64,000 nt of DNA from Parabacteroides sp. PF5-9 (GTDB lineage: Bacteria; Bacteroidota; Bacteroidia; Bacteroidales; Tannerellaceae): NCBI RefSeq assembly GCF_029893105.1, contig NZ_JARXWG010000015.1:1-64000 (forward strand). The letters are read 5' to 3'. Every line of letters starts with the position of its first letter. The stretch's first letter is position 1. The notes beneath the pieces were generated by a model. It saw only the letters and a list, made by a program, of their open reading frames with translations, made no database searches and was not told the DNA's origin. A program made the position numbers and the translations under genes. Below, one piece after another: positions 15,966-25,097 of the stretch.

Positions 15966-16273
15966 AGTATCTGTTTTTTAGTTTGGTTAATCATCATTGG
16001 CCGTTTTTTTTATGGCCATGAATACACAAACATAATAAAAATAAGTAAATAAATCAATTATTTTGTCAATAAAATGTGGCTTTATTCAACAATACTTCGT
16101 ATTTTAGCATCGTTTGATTTGCGTAGTTGCATTGAAATTCCAGAGATAACGTTTGTGATATTGTAAAAATAGATTCCTAAACAAAAAACGACACGTATTT
16201 GTTAGTATGAAATATTTGATAAACGTAGTAGAGATTAACCGGATTAAAGTATTCATTAAAAATTAAACGTATT
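15966..16273. other. AT-rich intergenic region between sigma factor and glsB
   Basis: I see no gene in these 308 bases. The region holds a TGGCC/GGCCA hairpin with a T-rich loop at 15998-16019, in the leader of the sigma factor gene, and a TATGTTTG element on the minus strand. The promoter of glsB is not evident. Confidence 0.5.
16027..16034 (-). promoter_or_regulatory. candidate -7 element of the ECF sigma factor gene
   Basis: The minus strand reads TATGTTTG about 61 bases before the start codon, with the TGGCC hairpin lying between them. Confidence 0.4.
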
Positions 16274-16525
16274 ATGGGATTAGGTTTTGTAGGGTCAATA
16301 ATTATTGGCATTTTAGCAGGAGCAATAGCCGGCTGGATCATGAAAGGACGTGGATTTGGTCTTATTATGAATCTTATCGTTGGTTTGGTTGGCGGTGTTT
16401 TAGGTGGGTGGATTTATGGGATAATCGGATTTTCAACAACCGGCCTTTTGGGAGCATTACTGATGTCGACAATAGGTGCAGTCTTGTTGTTGTGGATTCT
16501 CTCTTTCTTCAACCGAAGAACATAA
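16274..16525 (+). CDS. GlsB/YeaQ/YmgE family stress membrane protein
   Basis: An 83-residue, very hydrophobic protein with three membrane segments rich in Gly. The motifs GILAGAIAGWIMKGRGFG and NLIVGLVGGVLGGWIYG are typical of the transglycosylase-associated (GlsB/YeaQ) family. These proteins are linked to stress tolerance, but no biochemical function is established. The gene is single, with a terminator about 50 bases after its stop. Confidence 0.85.
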   Translation: MGLGFVGSIIIGILAGAIAGWIMKGRGFGLIMNLIVGLVGGVLGGWIYGIIGFSTTGLLGALLMSTIGAVLLLWILSFFNRRT

Positions 16526-16577
16526 AAAGAGGATATTGGATGGAATAACGTATAACACTGTTCATTACGAAACATAA

Positions 16578-16612
16578 TAAAAAAGGGTAGCGAATCACTA
16601 CTCTTTTTTTTG
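16578..16612 (+). terminator. terminator after glsB
   Basis: AAAAGGGTAG pairs with CTACTCTTTT (one G-T pair) around CGAATCA, followed by a long T run. Confidence 0.7.
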
Positions 16613-16760
16613 TTCTTGTACTTAGAAAAACGGGTGTCGGATAGTATTCTGTGAGTCACAGATTGGCAAAAATAGACATTATTCTTTATTTAAACGGGAA
16701 ATAATACCCTTTTTGACACGAAATATCCTCTTTACTTGCTTTTATTTCAGAGAAATGCAT

Positions 16761-16768
16761 TAACTTTG
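16761..16768 (+). promoter_or_regulatory. promoter of purB
   Basis: TAACTTTG is the -7 element, 22 bases before the start codon. A TTG at 16736-16738 is 22 bases upstream and could be the -33 element. Confidence 0.6.
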
Positions 16769-16790
16769 CAGTTCCATTGATAGAATATTT

Positions 16791-18134
16791 ATGATGTTGT
16801 CGACACTCACAGCCATTTCACCGGTTGATGGTAGGTATAGAAATAAAACGGAAAAGCTGGCACTTTACTTTTCGGAGTTTGCATTAATAAAATATCGGGT
16901 TCGAATTGAGATAGAGTATATTATTGCTCTTTCGGGTTTTATTCCCCAGCTGAAGCCATTAGCGATAGAAGATACCATAATCGCTTTACGTAAGGTCTAC
17001 CAGGACTTTTCGGAACATGATGCGCTGCGCATTAAAACAATAGAAGAAACAACGAATCACGATGTAAAGGCCGTTGAATATTTTATAAAAGAAAAATTCG
17101 ACCAGTTGTCGTTGCAACCCTATAAAGAATTTATTCATTTTGGATTGACTTCCCAGGATATCAACAATACATCAGTCCCTCTTTCGCTGAAAGAAGCTTT
17201 GGAGGAAGTCTATTTCCCCGGATTACAGGAGATTGTTGAGACATTGACCCGATCGGCAAAAGAGTGGCAACATATACCTATGCTGGCTAAAACGCATGGT
17301 CAGCCAGCCTCGCCGACTCGTTTAGGTAAAGAGATCATGGTGTTTGTTTATCGGTTAGAAGAGCAGTTTAAATTATTACAACAGATTCCGGTCTCAGCAA
17401 AATTTGGTGGTGCAACAGGTAATTTCAATGCCCATCATGTGGCTTATCCGGAAATTGATTGGAAAGTTTTTGGTGCTCGGTTTGTCGAAGGTTCTTTAGG
17501 TCTTAAACGCGAAGAATGGACTACGCAGATCTCCAATTACGATAACCTGTCAGCGATTTTTGATGGGTTGAAACGTATCAATACCATTCTGATAGATTTG
17601 AATCGTGACTTTTGGCAATATATCTCAATGGAGTATTTTAAACAGCAGATTAAAGCCGGAGAAGTCGGATCGTCGGCAATGCCTCATAAGGTTAATCCGA
17701 TCGATTTTGAAAATGCTGAAGGAAATCTGGGTATAGCCAATGCCCTCTTGGAGCATTTGTCTGCCAAACTACCGGTTTCACGTTTGCAAAGAGACTTGAC
17801 CGATTCGACCGTTTTACGGAATATAGGTGTCCCCTTGGCACATATTGAAATTGCATTTAAAAGTTTGATGAAAGGATTAGGTAAACTTGTTTTGAACGAG
17901 ACAGCATTAACACATGACTTGGAACAATGTTGGGCTGTAGTGGCAGAAGGTATTCAAACTATTTTACGCCGTGAAGGATATCCTAACCCCTATGAAGCCT
18001 TAAAAGCCCTTACCCGGACGAATGAAGCGATAACAGCAACGTCTATTCGTTCATTTATAGAGACATTGGATGTCGATGATAAAATAAAAGAAGAATTAAA
18101 GGCGATAACGCCGCATAATTATACAGGTATTTAG
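16791..18134 (+). CDS. purB: adenylosuccinate lyase
   Basis: A 447-residue enzyme of the fumarase/aspartase superfamily that acts twice in purine synthesis, splitting SAICAR and adenylosuccinate with release of fumarate. The signature GSSAMPHKVNP at about residues 292-302 holds the catalytic serine loop; AKTHGQPASPTRLGKE and TTNHDVKAVEYF are other conserved segments. The first two codons are both ATG, so the start could be 16791 or 16794. The pseudouridine synthase gene follows after 55 bases and may be co-transcribed. Confidence 0.92.
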   Translation: MMLSTLTAISPVDGRYRNKTEKLALYFSEFALIKYRVRIEIEYIIALSGFIPQLKPLAIEDTIIALRKVYQDFSEHDALRIKTIEETTNHDVKAVEYFIKEKFDQLSLQPYKEFIHFGLTSQDINNTSVPLSLKEALEEVYFPGLQEIVETLTRSAKEWQHIPMLAKTHGQPASPTRLGKEIMVFVYRLEEQFKLLQQIPVSAKFGGATGNFNAHHVAYPEIDWKVFGARFVEGSLGLKREEWTTQISNYDNLSAIFDGLKRINTILIDLNRDFWQYISMEYFKQQIKAGEVGSSAMPHKVNPIDFENAEGNLGIANALLEHLSAKLPVSRLQRDLTDSTVLRNIGVPLAHIEIAFKSLMKGLGKLVLNETALTHDLEQCWAVVAEGIQTILRREGYPNPYEALKALTRTNEAITATSIRSFIETLDVDDKIKEELKAITPHNYTGI

Positions 18135-18189
18135 TGAGTTAATAGCAACCGGGAGGCTGCTTATTGTTAATTTTTATTAATCAAGAACA

Positions 18190-19635
18190 ATGGATACAGA
18201 AGAAAGAGATGAATCTCAACCGCGCCCCAGAAAAGTGATACCAAGTATCAGGAGGGAAAACACAGACCAAGAAGGTGGAAGAAGACCTTATAATCAAGGC
18301 TATCAACCGGAAGGTAACTATGAACGAAGACCTTACAATCGCCAGCCACGGGATGAGCGTGGTGGAGGATATAATCGGTCTTATGGAAACAACCAGTCTA
18401 CTTATGGCAACCAGAATCGTATGCGCTCGTATGATAACCGTGACGGCGGATATGGTAACCGAGGCTCTTACGGGAATAATACCCGTGGTGGATATGGTAA
18501 TCAAGGTGGAGGATATAACCGTCCTTCGTATGGGAACAATCGTCCGTCATACGGCAATCAGTATGAAGGAGGCGGAAGACCACAATATAATAATGACTCT
18601 GACAGACCTTACTCATCTTCACCTTCAGGCGACTCTTACGGAAATGATGGGCTGAAAAAAAGGAGACCACGCGTGGGTGATACCCGCCCGAATACGTATG
18701 ATAATCGTGGAACTGGTGGACGTCCGTCATATGGCAATCGCCAAGGAGGCTATGGTAATAATAGTGGCTATGGCAATAATGGAGGTGGTTATGGAAATAA
18801 CCGTCGTCCGATGAACAATAACCGTCGTCCGGGAGGCGGGGGTGGAAATTATAATCCTAATGCCAAGTATAGTTTCCAGAAACAGTTAAAATACAAGGAA
18901 GTACTAGCAGATCCCAATGAACCGATCCGTTTGAACAAATTCTTATCCAATGCTGGCGTATGTTCACGGCGTGAGGCTGATGAATTTATTCAGGCTGGAG
19001 CAGTAAAAGTGAATGGAGAAGTTGTGACAGAACTGGGAACAAAGATAACCAGACAGGATCAGGTTATTTTCCATGATCAACCGGTTCAGATTGAGAGTAA
19101 GGTGTATATTGTATTGAATAAGCCGAGAAATTGTGTGACAACTTCAGATGATCCGAAAGATCGTCGGACAGTGATGGATCTGGTCAAGCATGCTTGTACA
19201 GAGCGTATTTATCCGGTTGGGCGTCTCGACCGTAATACAACCGGTGTATTACTCTTGACCAATGATGGTGATTTGGCATCTAAGTTGACCCATCCTTCAT
19301 TTAAGAAGAAAAAGATTTATCATGTTTGGTTGGATAAAAATGTGGCTATCGAAGATATGGAAAAAATCGCCAATGGCCTTGAATTGGAAGATGGTGAGAT
19401 CCATGCCGATGCAATTAGTTATGCCAGCGAGTATGATAAGAGCCAGGTGGGAATAGAGATTCATTCCGGACGAAATCGGATTGTTCGTCGTATATTCGAA
19501 TCACTAGGGTATCATGTGGTGAAACTGGATCGGGTTTATTTTGCCGGTCTTACGAAGAAGAATTTAAGCCGGGGAAAATGGCGCTATCTGAATGAAAGAG
19601 AAGTGAATGCTCTCAGAATGGGAGCTTTTGAATAA
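18190..19635 (+). CDS. RluB/RsuA-family rRNA pseudouridine synthase with long disordered N-terminus
   Basis: A 481-residue protein. Residues 1 to about 235 are of low complexity, made of Gly, Asn, Tyr, Arg with repeats like GGYGNN, RPSYGN and YNRRP. This resembles eukaryotic RGG or prion-like RNA-binding tails and is probably disordered. From about 244 comes an S4 RNA-binding domain (IRLNKFLSNAGVCSRREADEFI), then the synthase domain with GRLDRNTTG, catalytic Asp near 347, and HSGRNRIVRRIFESLGY. The catalytic part converts a uridine in 23S or 16S rRNA to pseudouridine. The usual family length is 230-300 residues, so the N-terminus roughly doubles it. It lies between purB and asnS on the same strand. 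Confidence 0.88.
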   Translation: MDTEERDESQPRPRKVIPSIRRENTDQEGGRRPYNQGYQPEGNYERRPYNRQPRDERGGGYNRSYGNNQSTYGNQNRMRSYDNRDGGYGNRGSYGNNTRGGYGNQGGGYNRPSYGNNRPSYGNQYEGGGRPQYNNDSDRPYSSSPSGDSYGNDGLKKRRPRVGDTRPNTYDNRGTGGRPSYGNRQGGYGNNSGYGNNGGGYGNNRRPMNNNRRPGGGGGNYNPNAKYSFQKQLKYKEVLADPNEPIRLNKFLSNAGVCSRREADEFIQAGAVKVNGEVVTELGTKITRQDQVIFHDQPVQIESKVYIVLNKPRNCVTTSDDPKDRRTVMDLVKHACTERIYPVGRLDRNTTGVLLLTNDGDLASKLTHPSFKKKKIYHVWLDKNVAIEDMEKIANGLELEDGEIHADAISYASEYDKSQVGIEIHSGRNRIVRRIFESLGYHVVKLDRVYFAGLTKKNLSRGKWRYLNEREVNALRMGAFE

Positions 19636-19642
19636 ACATAAA

Positions 19643-19678
19643 AAGATAGCCGGTTAATAGAAAACCGGCTATCTTGTT
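19643..19678 (+). terminator. terminator between the pseudouridine synthase and asnS
   Basis: AAGATAGCCGGTT pairs with AACCGGCTATCTT around AATAGAA, then TGTTTG. It is a strong stem. Confidence 0.75.
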
Positions 19679-19705
19679 TGAATTATTTTATAGTAAGGTA
19701 ATAAT

Positions 19706-21112
19706 ATGGAAACAATTAGTAGAACAAAAATTGTAGATGTACTGAAAAGTGATGCTTTTGGTACGACCGTGAATGTAAGAGGATGGGTGCGTACCCGCAG
19801 AGGTAGTAAACAAGTCAATTTTATTGCTTTAAATGACGGTTCTACAATCAATAATGTTCAGATTGTTGTGGACGTGGATCAGTTGGGTGAAGAGTTTTTA
19901 AAACCGATTACCACCGGCGCATGTATCAGTGTGAACGGTCTGTTGGTGGAGTCGCAAGGGAAAGGCCAAAGTGCGGAAATTCAGGCAACCGAGATCGAGA
20001 TTTACGGAACGGCAGATCCGGCTACTTATCCTTTGCAGAAAAAAGGTCATTCGATGGAGTTTCTACGTGAAATCGCTCATTTGCGCCCACGAACGAATAC
20101 CTTTGGAGCCGTTTTCCGTATTCGTCATCACATGGCAATAGCGATTCATCAATTTTTTCACGACAAAGGATTCTTTTATTTCCATACCCCTATTATAACA
20201 GCTTCCGATTGTGAAGGTGCCGGACAAATGTTTCAGGTAACCACACAAAACCTGTATGAACTGGAAAAGGATGAGAACGGATCGATTCTTTACGATAAAG
20301 ATTTCTTTGGAAAGCCGACAAGTCTGACCGTTTCCGGGCAGCTGGAAGGCGAATTGGCGGCAATGGCTTTAGGAGCGATTTATACATTTGGACCGACTTT
20401 CCGTGCAGAGAACTCCAATACTCCGAGACATCTGGCTGAATTCTGGATGATAGAGCCTGAAGTGGCGTTCAATGAGATCAAAGAGAATATGGATCTGGCC
20501 GAAGATTTTATCAAGTATTGTGTACAATGGGCTTTGGATAACTGCAGCGACGATGTGAAGTTCCTGAATGATATGTTTGATAAAGGGTTGATTGAACGTC
20601 TGGAGAGCGTTTTAAAAGATGAGTTTGTGCGTTTACCTTATACCGAAGGGATTGCGATCCTCGAAGGGGCGGTTGCCAAAGGGCATAAGTTCGAATTTCC
20701 GATCTATTGGGGAGCCGATCTGGCCTCTGAGCACGAACGCTATCTGGTTGAAGAGCATTTCAAACGACCGGTTATTCTGACTGATTATCCGAAGGAGATC
20801 AAGGCTTTTTATATGAAACAGAATGATGATGGAAAAACGGTTCGTGCAATGGATGTGTTATTCCCTAAAATCGGGGAGATCATTGGCGGATCTCAGCGTG
20901 AAGAAGATTACGATAAGCTATTAACCCGTGCAACGGAGATGGGACTTCCCGAAAAAGATATCTGGTGGTATCTGGATACCCGTCGATTCGGCACAGCGCC
21001 ACATGCCGGATTTGGGCTTGGTTTTGAACGCTTACTTCTTTTTGTTACGGGAATGACGAATATCCGTGATGTGATACCTTTCCCGCGAACTCCTAAAAAT
21101 GCGGAATTTTAA
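19706..21112 (+). CDS. asnS: asparaginyl-tRNA synthetase
   Basis: A 468-residue class IIb synthetase that charges tRNA-Asn. The N-terminal OB-fold anticodon-binding domain starts with [23 protein letters not shown]. Motif 2 ([21 protein letters not shown]) and motif 3 ([15 protein letters not shown]) of the class II core are intact. Length is as expected. The terminator after it is shared with the convergent Lrp/AsnC gene. Confidence 0.93.
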   Translation: METISRTKIVDVLKSDAFGTTVNVRGWVRTRRGSKQVNFIALNDGSTINNVQIVVDVDQLGEEFLKPITTGACISVNGLLVESQGKGQSAEIQATEIEIYGTADPATYPLQKKGHSMEFLREIAHLRPRTNTFGAVFRIRHHMAIAIHQFFHDKGFFYFHTPIITASDCEGAGQMFQVTTQNLYELEKDENGSILYDKDFFGKPTSLTVSGQLEGELAAMALGAIYTFGPTFRAENSNTPRHLAEFWMIEPEVAFNEIKENMDLAEDFIKYCVQWALDNCSDDVKFLNDMFDKGLIERLESVLKDEFVRLPYTEGIAILEGAVAKGHKFEFPIYWGADLASEHERYLVEEHFKRPVILTDYPKEIKAFYMKQNDDGKTVRAMDVLFPKIGEIIGGSQREEDYDKLLTRATEMGLPEKDIWWYLDTRRFGTAPHAGFGLGFERLLLFVTGMTNIRDVIPFPRTPKNAEF

Positions 21113-21128
21113 TGTTCTGATACGATAT

Positions 21129-21168
21129 AAAAAAGTCCCGGTTCATAGATTAAACCGGGACTTTTTTA
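21129..21168. terminator. bidirectional terminator between asnS and the Lrp gene
   Basis: AAAAAGTCCCGGTT pairs with AACCGGGACTTTTT, with T tracts on both strands. It overlaps the stop codon of the minus-strand gene. Confidence 0.85.
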
Positions 21169-21648
21169 TATCTGTTCATTTTCTTCTTCAAAGTTGATCG
21201 GGATTTGTCGTTTGAAGGCTTCTTTGAATGAGATCAGCGATTCGGTACGTGCCAATCCCAATGGCTGTAGTTTTGTATGTATGATTTTCAGTAAATGTTG
21301 ATTGTTCTTAGCATATATTTTGATAAATAAATCATACTGCCCTGTCGTATAATGACATTCAACGACTTCAGGAATCTTCTTCAATGCTTCAGTGACGGCA
21401 GGGAACTGTCCTGGATTTTGCAGGAATAAACCCATATAGGCACAGGTCTCATATCCGACTTTTGTGTTGTCTACGGTAAATTCGGATCCCTTGATGACTC
21501 CCATATTCGTTAATTTTTGGATGCGTTGATGGATTGCAGCTCCTGATACATTACACTCCCTTGCTACTTCCAAAAAAGGCATGCGGGCATTCCCGATAAT
21601 GAGTTTCAATATCTTTTCATCTAATTCATCTAATTGATGTTGTGCCAT
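21166..21648 (-). CDS. Lrp/AsnC family transcriptional regulator
   Basis: A 160-residue DNA-binding protein. The N-terminal helix-turn-helix (LDELDEKILKLIIGNARMPFLEVARECNVSGAAIHQRIQKL) is followed by the alpha/beta RAM domain (VVECHYTTGQYDLFIKIYAKN), which binds amino acids and forms dimers to octamers. The regulated genes are unknown. Being next to asnS is not evidence for control of asparagine genes. Confidence 0.9.
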   Translation of the reverse strand: MAQHQLDELDEKILKLIIGNARMPFLEVARECNVSGAAIHQRIQKLTNMGVIKGSEFTVDNTKVGYETCAYMGLFLQNPGQFPAVTEALKKIPEVVECHYTTGQYDLFIKIYAKNNQHLLKIIHTKLQPLGLARTESLISFKEAFKRQIPINFEEENEQI

Positions 21649-21697
21649 TCTGATATCTGTTTATAGTGTTATTTGTCTGATGCTTACATTTCTGATA

Positions 21698-21705
21698 CAA
21701 ATGTA
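21698..21705 (-). promoter_or_regulatory. -7 element of the Lrp/AsnC gene
   Basis: The minus strand reads TACATTTG, 49 bases before the start codon. Confidence 0.5.
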
Positions 21706-21907
21706 ATGAATTTATGATAGTTTGAAAACTTTATTCGAATATTGAAACAAATTTAAAACTTTATTTACTCCTTCTTTATTCCCGTTGGTTGATTTTTCAG
21801 CTGGAGCAGTATTCAATATTCATTTGGAGGGAAACTGAAAATAGTTGTAATTTTGGAGGCTCAATATGACAACTATTTGCTTTTAGGGAATTTGAAAATG
21901 AATAAAG

Positions 21908-22450
21908 ATGAATGAAAGGATAACTTGCTTGCCTGTAGAGAATAATACAGATGAAGTGTTGGAACGAATTGAGCAGACATACAACACTTCCTTTCCGGTA
22001 GAAGAGCGGCGTGATTTTTACTTAATCAGGGAGTTGATAGACAAAAAATCCTGTTTTACGGTATATGTTCTATTACGTGATGACAGTTATGTCGGATTTA
22101 TCACTGCATGGGAATTGGCTGATTTTGTATATATCGAGCATTTTGCGATTGATGAATCTGCGCGAAATGATGGAGTGGGGGGAAAGGCTCTGAAAGAATT
22201 TATGAAAGTTAATAATAGGGCGGTAGTTCTGGAGGTAGAAATGCCAAATGACGAGATGAGTCGGCGAAGAGTTGGCTTTTACGAACGTTTAGGGTATGTG
22301 TTAGATGATCATATCTATTTTCAACCTCCCTATCGTGTAGGCGATTCGTGGTTTGAAATGCGTCTGATGACTTATGGAATGACTCATATGCATGATCGGT
22401 TTGACGAAATAAAGACGTTTATTTATACCGAAGTCTATGGTATAAAATAA
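21908..22450 (+). CDS. GNAT family N-acetyltransferase
   Basis: A 180-residue protein with the GNAT fold: YVGFITAWELADFVYIEHFAIDESARNDGVGGKALKEF carries strand 4 and a variant of the acetyl-CoA-binding R/Q-x-x-G-x-G/A loop (RNDGVGG). It transfers an acetyl group from acetyl-CoA to an unknown amine. It is a single gene, closed by a strong terminator. Confidence 0.8.
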   Translation: MNERITCLPVENNTDEVLERIEQTYNTSFPVEERRDFYLIRELIDKKSCFTVYVLLRDDSYVGFITAWELADFVYIEHFAIDESARNDGVGGKALKEFMKVNNRAVVLEVEMPNDEMSRRRVGFYERLGYVLDDHIYFQPPYRVGDSWFEMRLMTYGMTHMHDRFDEIKTFIYTEVYGIK

Positions 22451-22481
22451 AAAAAGGCAGGATTTTAGTCCTGCCTTTTTT
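22451..22481. terminator. bidirectional terminator between GNAT gene and exbD
   Basis: AAAAAGGCAGGA and TCCTGCCTTTTT pair around TTTTAG. T tracts lie on both strands. Confidence 0.85.
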
Positions 22482-22499
22482 AGTATCATAAAAATTATT

Positions 22500-22967
22500 C
22501 TAGTTGACACGTGGTGTCGCCGAATAACTAATTTTTAGAGCATATGCTTCACGAAGCGCTTGTTTGATATCAGTGATAAGCCCCATCTGTGTTTCTCTAT
22601 CTGCTTTGATAGATACAGTCATAAAAGGAGCATCTTCTTCTTTCATACTTGACTTTTCCTGTGCAATGTAATCTTGAATTTCTGATACTTCTGCAAATGC
22701 ATCATTCAGCTGAATACGTGTAGCGGTACCCATTTGTGCACGGAACTCAACGGTTGGTTCTCCTACATAAATGAATGTTACCAATGATTTCTTTTCCAGT
22801 TTTTGCAATTCCGTAGCTTGTGGCGACCGGAATACGACTTTCAAAGATACCTCACGCATTGTTGTTACCATCATAATGAAGAACAAGAACGCAAATACCA
22901 AGTCAGGCAATGATGAGGTATTTAATTCAGGCATCTCACGTCCGCCGGTTTTATTAAATTTTCCCAT
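22500..22967 (-). CDS. exbD: ExbD/TolR-family biopolymer transport protein (second copy)
   Basis: A 155-residue inner-membrane protein with one N-terminal membrane helix (LPDLVFAFLFFIMMVTTM) carrying the conserved Asp that takes part in proton flow, and a periplasmic domain. It works with ExbB and TonB to energise outer-membrane receptors. It is the last gene of a four-gene operon and its start overlaps the stop of the preceding exbD by one base. Two ExbD paralogs in a row are common in Bacteroidetes. Confidence 0.88.
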   Translation of the reverse strand: MGKFNKTGGREMPELNTSSLPDLVFAFLFFIMMVTTMREVSLKVVFRSPQATELQKLEKKSLVTFIYVGEPTVEFRAQMGTATRIQLNDAFAEVSEIQDYIAQEKSSMKEEDAPFMTVSIKADRETQMGLITDIKQALREAYALKISYSATPRVN

Positions 22968-23557
22968 TAATTGTTCCCTCCATAATTTTTAGGTTCTGCT
23001 TCAGAAATCTTCTGTGGATAGACTTTCTGAACAGCAGCTTGTTGTTCTTCATCTAATTCGATAAATACTTTGCCGAATTTTTTAGTTGAGATGTCGTCCC
23101 TTAACTCATTGTATGCAGCAGCTAATTCATTCTGTACATCAATGTAAGATTGGTATTGCGTACCACGGTCATTCTGTAGCGAAATAACGTGATTTTTCGT
23201 CACCATCATTTGCCCGAAGTAAGGAACATCTTCCTCCACTTTTTCTGGCTTATGCTCGTCGTTAAAAGGATTTTCGATAAATTCTTTTACCTTGTCTTTC
23301 AGTTGCTTGATATCGATAAACTCATTGTTACAGAGAATCTGATTCTGACTGTTAATCAACACTACAAGAATGTTTCTCTTTTTAATATCTACATCATCAG
23401 TTTTCTGATCTTTTGGAATAGGCTGAGGTAAACGTCTGGGTAAACCTCTGTCTGTATCCATTGAAGATGTTAAAAGGAAGAATAACAGCAACATAAAAGC
23501 AATATCGGCTGAAGAAGTACCATTAATCCCTGGTGTTTTTCTTTTTTTACCTGCCAT
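22967..23557 (-). CDS. exbD: ExbD/TolR-family biopolymer transport protein (first copy)
   Basis: A 196-residue ExbD homolog, longer than the next one. The membrane helix begins at SSADIAFMLLLFFLLTSSM with the conserved Asp. The periplasmic part has a Lys/Asp/Glu-rich insertion around NPFNDEHKPEKVEEDVPYFG, absent from the second copy. It lies 12 bases after the 4-TM protein gene in the same operon. Confidence 0.88.
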   Translation of the reverse strand: MAGKKRKTPGINGTSSADIAFMLLLFFLLTSSMDTDRGLPRRLPQPIPKDQKTDDVDIKKRNILVVLINSQNQILCNNEFIDIKQLKDKVKEFIENPFNDEHKPEKVEEDVPYFGQMMVTKNHVISLQNDRGTQYQSYIDVQNELAAAYNELRDDISTKKFGKVFIELDEEQQAAVQKVYPQKISEAEPKNYGGNN

Positions 23558-23569
23558 AATACTTTTTTG

Positions 23570-24049
23570 TTATTTATCCAGAATTTTCTTAATACTACCT
23601 GCAAAAATTGCAAGAATAACCAAGCCTATCAGTGCATAAGTGGAATACAAAAACATATCGCTTATCTTCAACCAGAATGGGATATTATAAGCTTGTGCTT
23701 CTGAGTTCATTATATTAGGCAGAGCATTACCGTCTCCTATTGCATAAGTAATGAATAACAACGCAGCAAACAATCCTAGGATTACCAGTCCAGTAATTCC
23801 TCCTTTAGGGTTGTCTTTGAAATTAACAGCAAATTGCCAAATTCCGAATATTAATGTAGCAGCAGTAGTTAATCCTAACAATATATATTGCCAATATAAT
23901 ATAGTATCGACATGTATAGGATTCCACAATTCACCCTTTAGCGGCTCATTGTCTCCTCCAAGGAAGAACAAGCCTATTACCACCAATGTGATAACAGTAC
24001 AAGCTATAAGGGTCCAACTTGATATTTTTCTTATTTTAGTAACAGCCAT
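23570..24049 (-). CDS. four-helix membrane protein of the ExbB-ExbD operon
   Basis: A 159-residue protein with four membrane segments (about residues 12-30, 50-70, 84-104 and 132-152). I recognise it by place rather than by motif: Bacteroidetes often have such a protein between ExbB and two ExbDs. It is probably an accessory part of the proton channel complex. It starts eight bases after exbB. Confidence 0.7.
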   Translation of the reverse strand: MAVTKIRKISSWTLIACTVITLVVIGLFFLGGDNEPLKGELWNPIHVDTILYWQYILLGLTTAATLIFGIWQFAVNFKDNPKGGITGLVILGLFAALLFITYAIGDGNALPNIMNSEAQAYNIPFWLKISDMFLYSTYALIGLVILAIFAGSIKKILDK

Positions 24050-24057
24050 AGTCTGTA

Positions 24058-24786
24058 TTATTTTTTAAATTTCACGTAGTATTTAAGCACCATATCAACT
24101 AATGTGATAGACGCGTCTTCCATCTTATTCAAAATGCCTTCCAGTTTACTCAACAGATAGTTGTAGAACACCTGAAGAACCAAAGCAACGATAAGACCGA
24201 AGATTGTTGTGATCAAAGCCACTTTCATACCACCGGCTACAACTGTTGGACTGATATCACCAACTTGCTCAATTTTGTCGAATGCCATTACCATCCCTAC
24301 TACTGTTCCCAAGAATCCTAATGAAGGAGCCATAGCGATAAACAAGGTAACCCAAGAAAGGTTCTTTTCTAACAAACCACTTTGTACACCACCGTAAGAA
24401 ACAACAGATTTTTCAACGATATCAACACCTTGATCAATTCTCATCAATCCTTGATATGCAATAGAAGCAATAGGACCTCTTGTGTCGCGTGCGATTGCTT
24501 TAGCACCTTCTACGTCACCTTTATCAAGAGCTTCTTCAATGCCGCGTAACAATTTGTCTGCGTTTGTGTCTGCCAGATTCAAGTAAATAATTCTTTCCAA
24601 ACAGAAAGCCAAACCAAGGATTAAAGCAATAGCTGGCAAACTCATAAAGTCGGCACTACCTTCGATAAACTTAGTTTTTAAAGCCTGGTGCATACCACCT
24701 TCAACAACGGCTTCCTGCGCGAATGCTACAGTAGAGGTTCCAAGGGCGCACAAACCCAAGAATGCTTTTGCAAATAACTTTTTCAT
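24058..24786 (-). CDS. exbB: MotA/TolQ/ExbB family proton channel protein
   Basis: A 242-residue inner-membrane protein. An N-terminal signal-like helix precedes three membrane helices; the C-terminal pair with GFLGTVVGMVMAFDKI and VAGGMKVALITTIFGLIVALVLQVFYNYL is the MotA/TolQ/ExbB domain. With ExbD it forms the proton-driven motor that powers TonB. It is the first gene of the operon with the 4-TM protein and two ExbDs. Confidence 0.9.
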   Translation of the reverse strand: MKKLFAKAFLGLCALGTSTVAFAQEAVVEGGMHQALKTKFIEGSADFMSLPAIALILGLAFCLERIIYLNLADTNADKLLRGIEEALDKGDVEGAKAIARDTRGPIASIAYQGLMRIDQGVDIVEKSVVSYGGVQSGLLEKNLSWVTLFIAMAPSLGFLGTVVGMVMAFDKIEQVGDISPTVVAGGMKVALITTIFGLIVALVLQVFYNYLLSKLEGILNKMEDASITLVDMVLKYYVKFKK

Positions 24787-24861
24787 TGTGTGTTTAATTT
24801 TTAAGATTAATAATTCTCTATTTGATTTAATTGTTTATAATCTTCATGGTATTATTTATTG

Positions 24862-24949
24862 CGGAGAGAGCGGGATTCGAACCCGCGATACGCTTTAGGC
24901 GTATACACGCTTTCCAGGCGTGCCTCTTCAACCACTCGAGCATCTCTCC
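24862..24949 (-). tRNA. tRNA-Ser (anticodon GGA)
   Basis: An 88-base cloverleaf on the minus strand. The acceptor stem GGAGAGA/TCTCTCC is perfect, with discriminator G. The anticodon loop CTGGAAA gives anticodon GGA, for UCC and UCU serine codons. The long variable arm (TATACGC/GCGTATC-type stem) marks a serine tRNA, and the T arm GGGTTCGAATCCC-type is canonical. The CCA end is not encoded. Confidence 0.95.
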
Positions 24950-25097
24950 AATATGCGCTTTCATCTCCGTCCAAAACGAGCGCAAAATACGAAAAAAATC
25001 GCATATGCAAATGTTTCGGTGCACAAATCTATAGTTTTTGTTCGACATAAAAGCAATATCCATCAAATAAATTCCGGCTTATTGTTAAAAAATATAT

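Noticed and set aside
21166-21648. Lrp/AsnC protein as a dedicated regulator of asnS
   Set aside because: The two genes converge and are separated by a terminator; family name similarity is not evidence of control.
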